Below, in pieces: positions 1 to 10,057 of a stretch of DNA of 64,000 nucleotides. The translations under genes and the position numbers were made by a program. Below the pieces are notes generated by a model. It was not told the DNA's origin. It searched no databases and saw only the letters and a program-made list of their open reading frames with translations. Source of the DNA: Xanthoparmelia taractica (Eukaryota > Ascomycota > Lecanoromycetes > Lecanorales > Parmeliaceae); the NCBI GenBank assembly GCA_033085395.1, contig JANQBS010000053.1:124001-188000 (forward strand). The letters run 5' to 3'. Every line of letters begins with the position of its first letter. Position 1 is the stretch's first letter.

Positions 1-615
1 AGCGATTTGCTTATTCCTGCAGCAGCCTAGGCTAGGCAACGTTGTTCGAAACGGCCATTTATGGGTGGGTTAGGCAGCAGGCATAGACTATTCATTTGTT
101 TAGTGCCTAGCATGTGAACATAGCTGGCTGGATTATTTGGATGTTGTAGATACGCTCGGTTTCATAGCGAGATGACTTAGGAGAAGAGAAGGATCGATAA
201 TGATCTGAGTCGTGGTGTAGGTGATGAGGCTCATTGAAAAAGGTGGAAGGATGGCAGTGTTTCAAAACGGCAATCCAGGGTCAGCAAGAAAAAATTCATT
301 TTGATTGGTCAGCCCTACCGACCGATCATTCGCCTCCCCAGTTCAGTCATTCAGCTTTACTATTTTCAACTTTGTCTGGTTGCCTCATCAGCTTTCTGCC
401 AATTTGTGCTACCAGATTGACAGGATGGCCTGGCCATATCCTTGAAGTAATTCAAGCAACGCTCAGCTACTGCCCTATGCTAGCCGAGTGCTCACCATTT
501 ATTCACTGTGCAGCAAGGCCTGCCACCGACTATCCCCAGTCCCCAGCATTTTCTCCATGCCAGAGAAGCAACCGACAAGCCTACTGTCTAGTCCACCTCC
601 ATCTCTGTCCCCATA
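1..615. other. Left-edge intergenic region / BTB gene 5' flank
   Basis: No gene is supported here. A long plus-strand reading frame (234-725) overlaps the start of the BTB gene in another frame and has no family resemblance. The last 100 bases are pyrimidine-rich, as expected for a fungal promoter and 5' leader. Confidence 0.5.
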
Positions 616-1972
616 ATGTCTGGAGAAAGAAATGTCACAATACCTCCTTCAGCGACCTTCGCCGAAGCGTCGCCATCTACCGTGGTCATCTCCAAAGACG
701 GCGACATTCTCATACAGATCAATGACTCTACCACACGCAGTGACCGCTACTATCGGTGTTCGAGGAGCGTGCTACGCAGGGCCTCCGAATACTTCAACGT
801 ACTGCTAGATCCTGTCAAATTCAGCGAAGGTATTGCTATAGAGTCAAGGCTTCAAGACCTCAAGAGGCAATATAATGATTCTGCGAGTATACCCGCATCG
901 GAGCTCCCGAAAGCTGTTGTTGCAGACGTCGGCGATCTGCCCAGGGGCTGCGCCTCCACCGCCATCGTTGTCGCGTTGTTCTTCCACATCTTACACGATT
1001 CTTCTACAACCTGGCCGGTCCTACGCGCAGAGTCCGTCAATCTTATAGCATTTCTTTCCATTGTGGCTGACAGGTTCGCCTGTCTAGATGCCATAGCGGA
1101 ATACTTGATACGGAATAGATTGAGAACCGCACTCCTGAAAGATAGGAAGTCCGCTACGCCCCACAAGAGAGAGCTTGAGAATCGTCAAAAGTTGTTGGCG
1201 GGGTTATATTTCCAATTTCCCGAGTGGGTATATCAATGTAGCGCGGCTTTGATCGTTGAGGGTCCAACACGACAGTCGACTATTCGTTCAGACGGTAGCG
1301 AAGATGGAGATCAGGATGGAGAGGACGCTCTATGGTGGAGGCTACCCGGTAGGGTCGAAGGTGCGCTTCTAAGCAGTCTTATGAGATAGCTTGACAGGCG
1401 GCGCTAACCAGCAGACAGAAGAGCTTGCATGTCGACGCGATTACGTCCTAGACACCCTCACTTCCATACAAAAGCACTTCATCAACCTCTACATATCCAG
1501 ACAGCCTCAGTGCAGGCTTGGGTACAACTCATCGCCTCAATGCGATTCATACCAATTGGGCGAGATGATCCGCTTTTTCTCTCGGAAAGGGACTCTACGG
1601 ATTGAAAGCGTCTTTGACCCTGCGCCTGAAGAACTCGAGCCTTACAACGGCAACCTTGACGATATCATAGCTAAGCTCAAGGAATGCCCCTCTTATCAAA
1701 TCGACAGCAATCATACACACTGCGGACTCCGCACTAGGCTGATGTCCATTTTGGAAGGGGTACGGTCGCCCCGACCACTTCTGCAAGTGGGCATATGTCT
1801 TGAGTGTTGGCAGGAGGATAAGAGCAAGGAGAGCTGGCTCGAGAATCCGACAAGGGGTACATGGGTCAGTGCGGGCGAGCGGTTCTATGGTAGGGGCTGT
1901 CGATACCATCGGGATAGTAAAGCCATGTACACGGCGGTGAAGAGAGATTGGACACCTGTTTGCGCAGTCTAG
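616..1972 (+). CDS. BTB/POZ domain protein
   Basis: Exons 616-1360 and 1419-1972 encode about 432 residues. The 58-base intron has donor GTGCGC, branch GCTAACC and acceptor ACAG; removing it fuses two frames into LWWRLPGRVEEELACRRD, the expected layout of a common fungal BTB family. Without splicing the first frame stops at 1389. Residues about 20-65 form the start of a BTB fold (strands around VVISKDGDILIQI, then a Cys-Ser-rich turn and YFNVLL). BTB proteins of this type are protein-protein interaction modules, often Cullin-3 adaptors, but the partner here is unknown. The second half contains several Cys/His residues without a recognisable zinc motif. The ATG at 616 is the first in frame and matches where the BTB domain begins. 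Specific function unknown; gene model well supported. Confidence 0.8.
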
Positions 1973-2670
1973 CTTGACTTGACTGAGTGGAGCAGCATGA
2001 CTTTCAACCCCCTTCCCAAGGCGCTCAGAATGATGGAGGCACATGAGCACCTTGTCTGCCTGCTCATCGGGCATTTGATCTAAGCAGCTGGTGCGGCGCC
2101 ATCTTGCGCTTGTACAGTGTGAACGTTTAACAAGTTGAGATGAGCACTAGACTGTACTTTAGAGATGATACCCGGTTGCTCTGCACTGCCGAGGTGCCTG
2201 TGGATGTAAGAGCCGCTGCCCCCTACGCCCTACCCGCCACATAGCCCTAACTGAGCCCTAAGCTCGCTGGATCTAGGAAATAAGAGTTGATTTAGGGTTA
2301 GGTGGCCAGGCAGGTTTCATTGGTTGGCACAGCCTTCCTTGAACTTCGCCCTTTGCCTCCGCCTCAGCCTTGCCACATAAAGGCCAATATCGCACGACGA
2401 TGGCCGCTGGGCGGTCTGCCAGGCAGATAGTGTAGGCATTGCCGCTGAGTCATGTGGTGGCATCTATGGATGGTATGATTTGAATTCATGAATCGTAGAA
2501 ACTGATATAAAGAAGGCATCAACGCTCTACAGACCTTTCTTTACCATCAAGACATTAGATCGGCTCAAGCACCAAGCACCAATAGCAGCTTCTCAATTCC
2601 ATCTCAAACGCCGCCTGCCTCCTTGCTTCTGGACGGATTATTCACTTTCGGAACCATAATTCCAGCAAAC
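1973..2670. other. Intergenic region
   Basis: No gene seen. It includes an 11-base telomere-like TTAGGGTTAGG near 2294-2304, too short to mean much, and a likely promoter for the next gene (pyrimidine-rich after about 2530). Confidence 0.4.
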
Positions 2671-3723
2671 ATGCCTTTCCTCTATGAAACATCATTATGC
2701 CATCCTCCCTCTACAAAACGGAACAGCAACATGCGATTCAATTTATTCAAGAAAGGATCGCGCAAGTCTTCTACTCTAGGCAGAACATTCTCAACCATGT
2801 CCAAATCATCAAAAGACTCCATCCCCACACAAACTCCACTTCCTACAACCACTAATCCAGCTCCTGCGACACGTCGTCCTGGTAAGCGCCTCGCACGATT
2901 TCCCATCAATACAGCCACTAACACTCTAGCAGCGCAACCCGCCACAGTAGCAAACCCTTTTGCTTCAAGTAACTCAGAGGCACCACCATCTTATTCGCCA
3001 CCAGAAACCACTGTCGCAGCCTCAACCGACAACCCCTACGCTTTTCTGGCCACCTTTGATACCCTTTTCGTCATCGATGACTCTGGCTCCATGGCTGGCC
3101 GCTCCTGGCGCGAAACCTCCGAAGCCATCGCATCTATCGCGCCCATCTGTACCGCCCAGGACAAAGACGGCATCGATATCTACTTCCTCAACGCCAGTGA
3201 CTCACCAAGTTACCAAAACATCACCCGCGCAAGTGAGGTTCAGCGTATCTTCGAAACAGTCCGACCTGGAGGCGGAACATTCACCGGTGCCAAGTTGAAC
3301 GCGATCCTAAAGCCTTACCTCAAGGAGTGCGAAGCGAACAAGTCACACTTAGAGAAGGTGAAACCCCTCAATATCATCATCATCACCGACGGCGTCCCAA
3401 GCGACGATCCTGAAGCCGTCATCGTCTCTTACGCTAAGAAGCTGGACAAGCTCGACGCGCCAGCCTGGCAAGTCGGTATCCAATTCTTCCAGGTCGGCGA
3501 AGAGGCCGGTGCAGCCGAGGCGCTGCAAGATCTCGATGACGGCATCCATCAGAGAGGTGAAGAATTCAGGGATATTGTCGACACAGTACCGTGGAGGAGT
3601 CAACATGGTGGCAGTGCAGGATTGAATGCGGACGGGATTTTAAAGGTTGTGCTCGGAGCTGTGAACAGAAGACTGGACCGCAAGAGAGTGTCTCTAGACG
3701 GAAGGCCCGCGCAGCGAAGGTGA
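2671..3723 (+). CDS. von Willebrand factor A (vWA) domain protein
   Basis: The likely start is the ATG at 2671; a second in-frame ATG at 2731 with good context is an alternative. A 48- or 51-base intron (2882 to 2929 or 2932; GTAAGC, branch CACTAAC, acceptor TAG or CAG) lies in the N-terminal part and keeps the frame whether or not it is removed. The product is about 333 residues. After a Ser/Thr/Pro-rich basic N-terminus comes one vWA domain: the MIDAS motif is DDSGS inside TLFVIDDSGSM, followed by GGGTFTGAKL (the conserved Thr loop) and IIIITDGVPSDDP (the third MIDAS loop). vWA domains bind a divalent metal and mediate protein contacts. No signal peptide is visible, so it is probably intracellular. 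The partner and process are unknown. Confidence 0.8.
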   Translation: MPFLYETSLCHPPSTKRNSNMRFNLFKKGSRKSSTLGRTFSTMSKSSKDSIPTQTPLPTTTNPAPATRRPGKRLARFPINTATNTLAAQPATVANPFASSNSEAPPSYSPPETTVAASTDNPYAFLATFDTLFVIDDSGSMAGRSWRETSEAIASIAPICTAQDKDGIDIYFLNASDSPSYQNITRASEVQRIFETVRPGGGTFTGAKLNAILKPYLKECEANKSHLEKVKPLNIIIITDGVPSDDPEAVIVSYAKKLDKLDAPAWQVGIQFFQVGEEAGAAEALQDLDDGIHQRGEEFRDIVDTVPWRSQHGGSAGLNADGILKVVLGAVNRRLDRKRVSLDGRPAQRR

Positions 3724-4899
3724 TGAAGAGGGATTTCTTTCTTATTTTCGGGGTTTTCGGATTCAACTTCTGTTGTGCATGCGATAGGGATTTTACGGCG
3801 TTATCCTTGCCAAGGGTATGCTCCAGCCGGGCGGGCTACACATTTTTCTCCTGGCTTTTCTACTAAAGAAGGATTAGATAGACATTAGATATTTTCCTTT
3901 CGTCCAAGGATCGGGAAATAGGTTCAAGTAGAAATTACAAAATGATACCAGTATTTCATAATAAATTCTCTGACACCCTTTGCTCTATCTACCGCTCAAT
4001 CCCAACAGGATGAAATCAAATACAAGTGCACAACCGATTCCCAAAGCAACCTTGATCTTTTGTCAATGCTGCAAAATGGAGGTTCGGATTCGCCTAATGG
4101 TATCGCGAATCTGTTTGCTGGTATGCTGCGTAGTTGAAGAGTTGTCTGATATTGTGCATTTACCCGAAGGGATGGTCGGGCGTGTTGGGATTGGGGAGGC
4201 TACATCGATGTTGCTGGTGAGAAAGTTGCGCGGATGATGGGTGGGTTGGGGAGAAGAGAAGAGAAGGGAAGGGATTTGCTTGGTCCTGTGTTGAAGGGGT
4301 GGTGTAGGATAGTGTTGTAGGGAGAGGACGGGTATTGCCACGTTTTAGAGGGCTGACTGTACTCTGAAAGTAGCATGGTTTTTGAAAGGCATGCCTAAGA
4401 AGTACCTTAGACTTAAGGCGTTTAAGCAGGGACTCCTTTTGGGGGCATGGCCTTAAGGTCGGGACTGCCGGCGGGGGGACCCTAACCTCATGAAAACACT
4501 ACCCCTAATAACTACTACCACTACCACTTCATCACTGCCGAAGAGTCCCGATCAGGGTATCCTCATATCGTGCAGCGGTCAAAAACATCTTAGGTAGGTA
4601 CTTTCGTGCGATGGAGACAAGCGCTGCAGGTGTCGGCATAGGTCCGGAGATGGGAATCTCACCTTCCATATCGAGCAGGACGGACCGCATCATGCACGGT
4701 GACGGTGATCCCCACATCCACCATTTAAGTATATAACGCAGGTAGCCCAAAGTGTGTCTCTCATTTTGCTGTCTTCCATTGAGCATCCTTAAAGACGTAT
4801 TCTCTCTATTCTGTTGCATGACTTTACGAACCCTGAAGTTGTAAGGCTTCTTTCTACCTTTCATTACATTCTATCCTGCTGTATCATCACTGTCCAATC
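3724..4899. other. Intergenic region between vWA and S28 peptidase genes
   Basis: Short open frames on both strands (for example 3980-4237 and 4532-4864) lack splice support or family resemblance. A G-rich tract with GGGGGGACC lies around 4474-4482. The last 40 bases are a pyrimidine-rich leader to the peptidase ATG. I see no RNA gene. Confidence 0.4.
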
Positions 4900-6808
4900 A
4901 TGCATCTGACCCTCCCTACCCTCTTCCTCTCCCTCCTCCCTCTCATCACCGCAAAATCCGCCTCACAGCCCATCTCCTCCCTAAGATCTGGCGTCGCTCC
5001 CAATCTCTCCCGCCGCCACATCATCTCCAAAAGAGACGTGGATCCTTCAACCCTCTACCCCGCCCACAATATTTCCGTCCCTATTGACCATTTCCACAAT
5101 GAATCCATGTACGAGCCCCACTCATCCGGCACCTTCAACCTGCGCTACTTCTTCGACGCCACATACTACAAGCCCGGCGGCCCCGTCATAGTACTAGAAT
5201 CCGGCGAAGACGATGCCACAGACCGCCTACCGTTTCTGCAAAAAGGCATCGTGCACCAGCTCGCCGAAGCGACGGGTGGGATTGCGGTGGTGCTCGAGCA
5301 TCGCTATTACGGGACCAGTTTCCCGACGCCGGATTTGAGCACGGAGAACTTGAGGTTTTTGACTACGCAGCAGGCGCTGGCTGATACGGCGTTTTTTGCG
5401 AGGAATGTCGTTTTTGAGGGGTTTGAAGATCAGAATCATACGGCTCCGCATACGGCTTATATTGCTTACGGAGGTAGTTATGCGGGTGCTTTTGTGGCGT
5501 TTTTGAGAAAGACGTATCCGGATATCTATTTTGGTGAGTATTTCGAGAGGCGTTTGAGGAGAAAATGGTATTAACTAATTGCAGGGGCAATCTCATCGTC
5601 TGGCGTGACTGAGGCAATCTACGACTTTTGGGAGTACTATGAGCCGGTGCGGGAGTATGGACCGCCTGACTGCATTCTGGCTACGCAGAGGCTTACGAAC
5701 ATTGTCGATAATATTTTGCTTGGGAAGAATAGCTCTATGGGATTGATCACAGAGCTTAAGACGGCCTTTGGCTTGCAAGGTGTTCAGTACGTTCTTCCTT
5801 TGATTGAGGTATTTCAGATTATGTCTGCAGCACAGACTATAGACTCCTTTCCTGTGTTGCGAATTTCTGGCGATAGCACTTGTAAAAAAGAGCTTGCGCC
5901 CAACGAGCTTTGCTCGTCGGACTCATTAGCAGATCTTTACTCAAAACATTGTTTCGGTCTGAGATGCTCTACTAACAGCATTCAGGCATAATGACGACTT
6001 TGCCAACGCGCTCAGCACAGGAATCGGAGGCTGGCAAGGCCGCAACTGGGACCCCGCAGTCAATAACCCTGCCTTTTCCCAGTATTGCGGCAACATCACA
6101 GCAAACAGCACCCTCCATCCAACCCCCGCAAACCTAACAAGCACAGTCAAGCGACTCGTAGCAGCAGGCGGCTACGCCTCTCAATCCGCAACCCTCACCA
6201 CCCAAATGCTCAACTTCATCACCTGGGTCAACACAACCCTGGTCCAACCCTGCATAGCAGGCGGCGAAACAACAAACGAATGCTACACCACCCACAACAC
6301 AACCTTCTACGCCCAATCCGACATTTCCCAAACCTGGCGCAGCTGGCCCTACCAATACTGCACCCAATGGGGCTACCTCCAAACCGGCGCCTCCGTCCCC
6401 GCAACCCAACTCCCCCTCATCTCCCGCACCATCACCCTGGACTACGAATCCCTCATCTGCCGCGACGCCTTCAACATCACCACGCCCCCCGACACCGCAA
6501 CCATCAACGCATACGGCGGCTACAACATCAGCTACCCCCGCCTCGCATTCATTGACGGCGAGCAAGATCCTTGGCGGGGCGCGACGCCCCATGCGCCTGG
6601 AGCGAGGGACAGGGTCAGCACGACCGATGAACCGTTTATTTTGATAAAGGGCGCGGTGCATCATTGGGATGAGAATGGGTTGTTTGCGAATGAGACGACG
6701 GGGGCGCTGCCGCCGGGGCCGGTGAGGGAGACGCAGATGGATGAGGCGGTGTTTGTGAGGGCGTGGATGGAGGAGTGGAGGGCGAGGAAGGGGGTGGCGG
6801 GAAGGTGA
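4900..6808 (+). CDS. Secreted serine peptidase, family S28 (prolyl carboxypeptidase / fungal prolyl endoprotease type)
   Basis: Exons 4900-5533, 5585-5786 and 5986-6808 give 552 residues. Introns: 51 bases (GTGAGT, branch TTAACTAAT, GCAG) and 199 bases (GTACGT, branch ACTAAC, CAG). The N-terminus MHLTLPTLFLSLLPLITA is a clear signal peptide. The family's catalytic residues are all present: nucleophile Ser193 in GGSYAG, Asp473 in DGEQDPW, and His504/His505 in GAVHHWDENG. S28 enzymes cleave after proline in peptides, usually in acidic secretory or extracellular conditions. Many Asn-X-Ser/Thr sites fit secretion. Exon 3 and the 3' end are GC-rich relative to exon 2. I infer an extracellular or vacuolar proline-specific peptidase; the endo- versus exo-specificity cannot be read from sequence. 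Confidence 0.9.
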
Positions 6809-8578
6809 CTAGCTCAGATGAGGGGTTGGGGTGGGGGAGGGGGTGTGTTTGAGCTCTACCGTGGTGTGAAATGCATAGGTGGTAAGGTGGTTGGGTGGCG
6901 ATTGTACTTGAGTTGAGGAAACCAGTTACGGCTTTGGGCTCTGCAAAGCAATCAAGTGGATTGGATTGGCTTGGCTTGGATAAATGTTGTTCTCTGTCTC
7001 GCTGCATGCTGCAGCGTAAGAGCAGCTTGAGGTGTCCTTTGCAATCTCAACTATCCGCGCCCTGGAATTAGGTCACGGTAAACAAGATCTCTGTTTTCCT
7101 CATTCATCCCCCTCTCGAAAACATCCAGATCAAAAGGCGTCAAAAGCATGATGTTCGGGGGGTTTTTTTCTCGTACTTGTACGTATATACCGCAGATACC
7201 AAAAAATAGCGAGAAAGAAAGAAAGAAAGCGAGCGTCGTAGCGGTAAAGGATATTAATATCCTCAAGTTCCCAGAGGAGAAAAGAGAGGGGTGGAGAAGA
7301 GAAGAGAGGGGAGGGGAGGAAAATAATGGAAAGGAAAGGAAAGGAAAGGGTCGATAAAAGGGAGAAGATAACTTAAGTGATGATTTTTACTTTACTACGA
7401 AGCAAACAAGCTACTTTGGATATACAGTATACCTACATCGATCGCGCTGCTCGTGATAAAAACTCCCTTTCTTTCTTCTTTTCGCGGTAAGCAGAATATC
7501 TATCTGTCTCCTTTCTCCCCATGCCCCTCTCCCGCCGACTTGGATGGGTCGCCACTTCATCTCCTCCTCCTCCTCCTCCTCCTTCTCCCTCCACCCCACC
7601 CCCCTCAACCCCAACATCATCATATCCCCCACTTTGGTATCCCATATCCCCATATCCCCATATCCCCATATCCCCATATCCCCATATCCCCATATCCCCA
7701 TATCCCCATATCCCCATATCCTCATATCCCCATATCCCCATATCCCCAATATCTATCCCCTCTTCCGCAGCAGATTCGTATATGCAACCTCAAAATCTCT
7801 CAAAAGGGAGCTGCGGACGGTACGTCAAGGTAAGCTGGAGTGTAAGCGTTTGTCGAGAGGGTTTTGGGTTGTGGTTGTGAGATGGTTTGCTTGTTCTTAT
7901 TTTTGTTTTGTTTTTTTCTTTTTTTCTTTTTGGGAGGGGGGGGAACGGTATATGGAGGGAGTGGATGAAGGAAGAAGATGGGGAGTGGGAAGTGGATGAA
8001 TAAGGAGAAGAAGCGAGGGAGAGAGAGAGGGAGGGAGAGAGAGGGAGGGAGAGAGATATTTGGTGTATGAGACTCGGTGTAAGGGGGAAAGGGGTGCTGC
8101 TAGAGGGATACGGATATGGATTGGCTGTTATTGTTATTGAAGAAGGAGAAGGAAGGTATCTTTGCGCAGAGATTGATTTGTGTAGGGAGGTTGTTTAATT
8201 GCAGCTTGTTGTGACTAGGTGCTTTGGGATCTTAATTGAATTCCATTGTGATGTCGCACAACCAAGTTCGAATCGTAGGCATTAGTACCTAATGTGGGAT
8301 GCCTTGATTTCTCACTCCTCGACCCAACGTAGTGCAGCTCATGCTTCTTGTCGCACCTACGACGGCCGCGGCAGTTCTTCCGCATTGGGATCCCTGCATC
8401 CCTTCCATACGTGGGACCTCCATAAGTCTTGCACAGCTCTCAACTCATCGTTACTTTGTGCTCTCTGACCTCGCGATCTTCAAGTCATGCGGGCTCATGA
8501 GACATCACCTTCTACCTCGTAAGGGTCGTTCGCTAGCCTTGTAAGCTATTCTCAGCCGATCCATCCTGCGCATCCTTC
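6809..8578. other. Low-complexity intergenic region
   Basis: Both flanking genes (S28 peptidase and minus-strand GT8) end here, so the stretch is a convergent intergenic region. It carries GAAA repeats (about 7211-7229), purine-rich GGGAGA/GGAAA tracts (7265-7355), an 8-bp minisatellite (7640-7749) and GA-rich sequence (about 7995-8058). Open frames crossing the minisatellite are artefacts of the repeat. No gene is supported. Confidence 0.6.
7640..7749. repeat. 8-bp minisatellite, unit CCCCATAT, about 13-14 copies
   Basis: The unit CCCCATAT is repeated head to tail with one variant unit (CCTCATAT near 7720). Since 8 is not a multiple of 3, all frames read a 24-base periodic peptide, which explains the long frames on both strands here. 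Confidence 0.95.
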
Positions 8579-9766
8579 TCATCCGGAACCCGCCTTAACG
8601 CGCTGTGTAGTTGGCGATGGATCGTCCAATGCCCGATAATACCCCTCCATCTCCCCTCTAGCCTTATCCCAAAGCGCAGCCAGATCCTTCAACCCATAGT
8701 CCTCAACCCTATGTTCGCTCTTCCACAGCTTTTCATGCACCGCATGCACGCCATGTTCATAGTCTTGAAAAGTGGGGCTGTTGATAACCCAATCATAACG
8801 AATGCTCTTCCACGGCATGGGCCCATCAATGCGGTGCGCCTCGATCAAGAGGTTCTGCTCCGGCTGCGCGGGATCGAAGCGACCTTCTTCCGCTAGCACC
8901 GACGTGTAGTAATCGTAGATTTCCTGCGACGGGGCAGCGAGGAGAAAGCCGGCATTGACCTGCTCAAGCTCGTTGTATCTTGCCATGGACGCATAGTACT
9001 TTTCCTCCGTTTCCGAGTCGTGTTCCCGACCGCCTCCCATTGTCATGCCCGCAAACATGTACGTAGCTGGAAGCGGTATTTGATCCCCCTCCCTCTTCCT
9101 CTCATGCAGTGGCTCTACTATCTCCGTCGCTGGATCCTGGAAAACGCCATCGAGTTGCCGCACGGGCAAAACATCTGCGTCCAAGAGTAGAATCTTCTCG
9201 TACTGCGTCTGTTGGAACACGCGCAATTTCGTCATGACGTCCAGCCAGAGAGGGTTGCCGATGGAGAACCAATCCGGCAAGGGCACGTCATCGACTTCTA
9301 TCACTACCGCGCCGTCTTTTCGAAGTCGAGCCCGCTTGCGCTCCGAGATACCTTTCGTGGTTAGGACGACAAAGGGAATAGAAGTGTTGGAGCGAGTCTC
9401 CGGATTGTGCATCAACTGGTAGCCCATGACGCGCGTCGAGTAGAAATAAGTGTCTTCATTATCATCGTCAAAATCCTTGTGCTGCCAATTACCTGCAAGG
9501 AAAGCCACGAACGCAAAGGGAGACTGGGTGGTATCTTCATTTCCGGCCAGCGGAATCGCTTTGGTGGCATTCTCAGACGGTGATTCTTGCGCAGATTCTG
9601 AGAACCAATTTGCCGGCAGGTGGGATCTGGTTGCTTGAAGATGGACAAGTTTGGCAACGGTTATGAGGGCTATGGCCGCCAAAAGAATGTAGGAAACAAG
9701 GCGGACGTTGACGCGCATCGTAAGGAAGGAATGGCAACAAAGGAGATCAGGGAATGACTTGAACAT
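8579..9766 (-). CDS. Single-domain glycosyltransferase, GT8-like, Golgi type II membrane protein
   Basis: An intronless frame of 395 residues. The ATG at 9766 is first; a second in-frame ATG at 9718 begins MRVNVRLVSYILLAAIALI, a classic short cytosolic tail plus signal anchor, and may be the true start. The catalytic region carries the metal and sugar-nucleotide binding DxD motif as LLLDADVLP, preceded by the GT8-like block MTKLRVFQQTQYEKIL, and later EQNLL and HRIDGPMPW. GT8-type enzymes transfer a sugar from a nucleotide donor; fungal members include Golgi GlcNAc transferases of the GNT1 type, but donor and acceptor cannot be told here. It is strongly similar to the C-terminal domain of the fusion protein at 13027-15445 (shared EDTYF, TRSNTSIP, VMTKLRVFQQT). 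The two genes are divergent, 3.3 kb apart. Confidence 0.85.
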   Translation of the reverse strand: MFKSFPDLLCCHSFLTMRVNVRLVSYILLAAIALITVAKLVHLQATRSHLPANWFSESAQESPSENATKAIPLAGNEDTTQSPFAFVAFLAGNWQHKDFDDDNEDTYFYSTRVMGYQLMHNPETRSNTSIPFVVLTTKGISERKRARLRKDGAVVIEVDDVPLPDWFSIGNPLWLDVMTKLRVFQQTQYEKILLLDADVLPVRQLDGVFQDPATEIVEPLHERKREGDQIPLPATYMFAGMTMGGGREHDSETEEKYYASMARYNELEQVNAGFLLAAPSQEIYDYYTSVLAEEGRFDPAQPEQNLLIEAHRIDGPMPWKSIRYDWVINSPTFQDYEHGVHAVHEKLWKSEHRVEDYGLKDLAALWDKARGEMEGYYRALDDPSPTTQRVKAGSG

Positions 9767-9796
9767 TTGATATACTCATTCGTGCTAAATATGAGA

Positions 9797-10057
9797 TCCT
9801 GATAAATGTTTTGAATTGGCACAGGTGATGTGATTAAGCCTTCGGCTTAGGAGCGATGGTGAAGTAGATAAGATACTATCAGCCTATAGCGGAGTAATTA
9901 GCTCAATCGAAGCCACGGTGCTATATAACTATGGGATGGCTGAAATAAGGTCTTCTGGCTGATAGCATGTGTACCTTATAGTTTTCTGGGCCTAGATTTG
10001 GGTGATCTTATGGGAGCAATCCCAGGCGTTTTTGCAATAAGACTGGAGAACGTTGAC
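9797..10057 (+). repeat. Diverged direct repeat, left copy (AT-shifted)
   Basis: It aligns over about 260 bases with 12407-12672 in the same orientation. Shared blocks include GGAGCGATGGTG, CTCAATCGAAGCCACGG, GGCTGAAATAAGG and GCAATCCCAGGCGTT. Many differences are transitions in which this copy has T or A where the right copy has C or G (for example TTCGGCTTAGG against CTCCGGCTCAGG), as expected if this copy had suffered mild RIP. Confidence 0.75.

Noticed and set aside
234..725. 163-codon plus-strand frame before the BTB gene
   Set aside because: It overlaps the BTB gene start in another frame, has no family resemblance, and the BTB frame has the conserved domain.
2290..2306. Telomere-like TTAGGGTTAGG
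   Set aside because: Two partial units only, in ordinary sequence; expected by chance and not evidence of an interstitial telomere.
7411..7999. Long frames of GIWGYGDM-type repeats on both strands
   Set aside because: Direct translation of the 8-bp minisatellite in several frames; not a protein.
8255..8285. GTTCGAATC, a possible tRNA T loop
   Set aside because: The flanking bases do not pair and no acceptor or anticodon arm is present.
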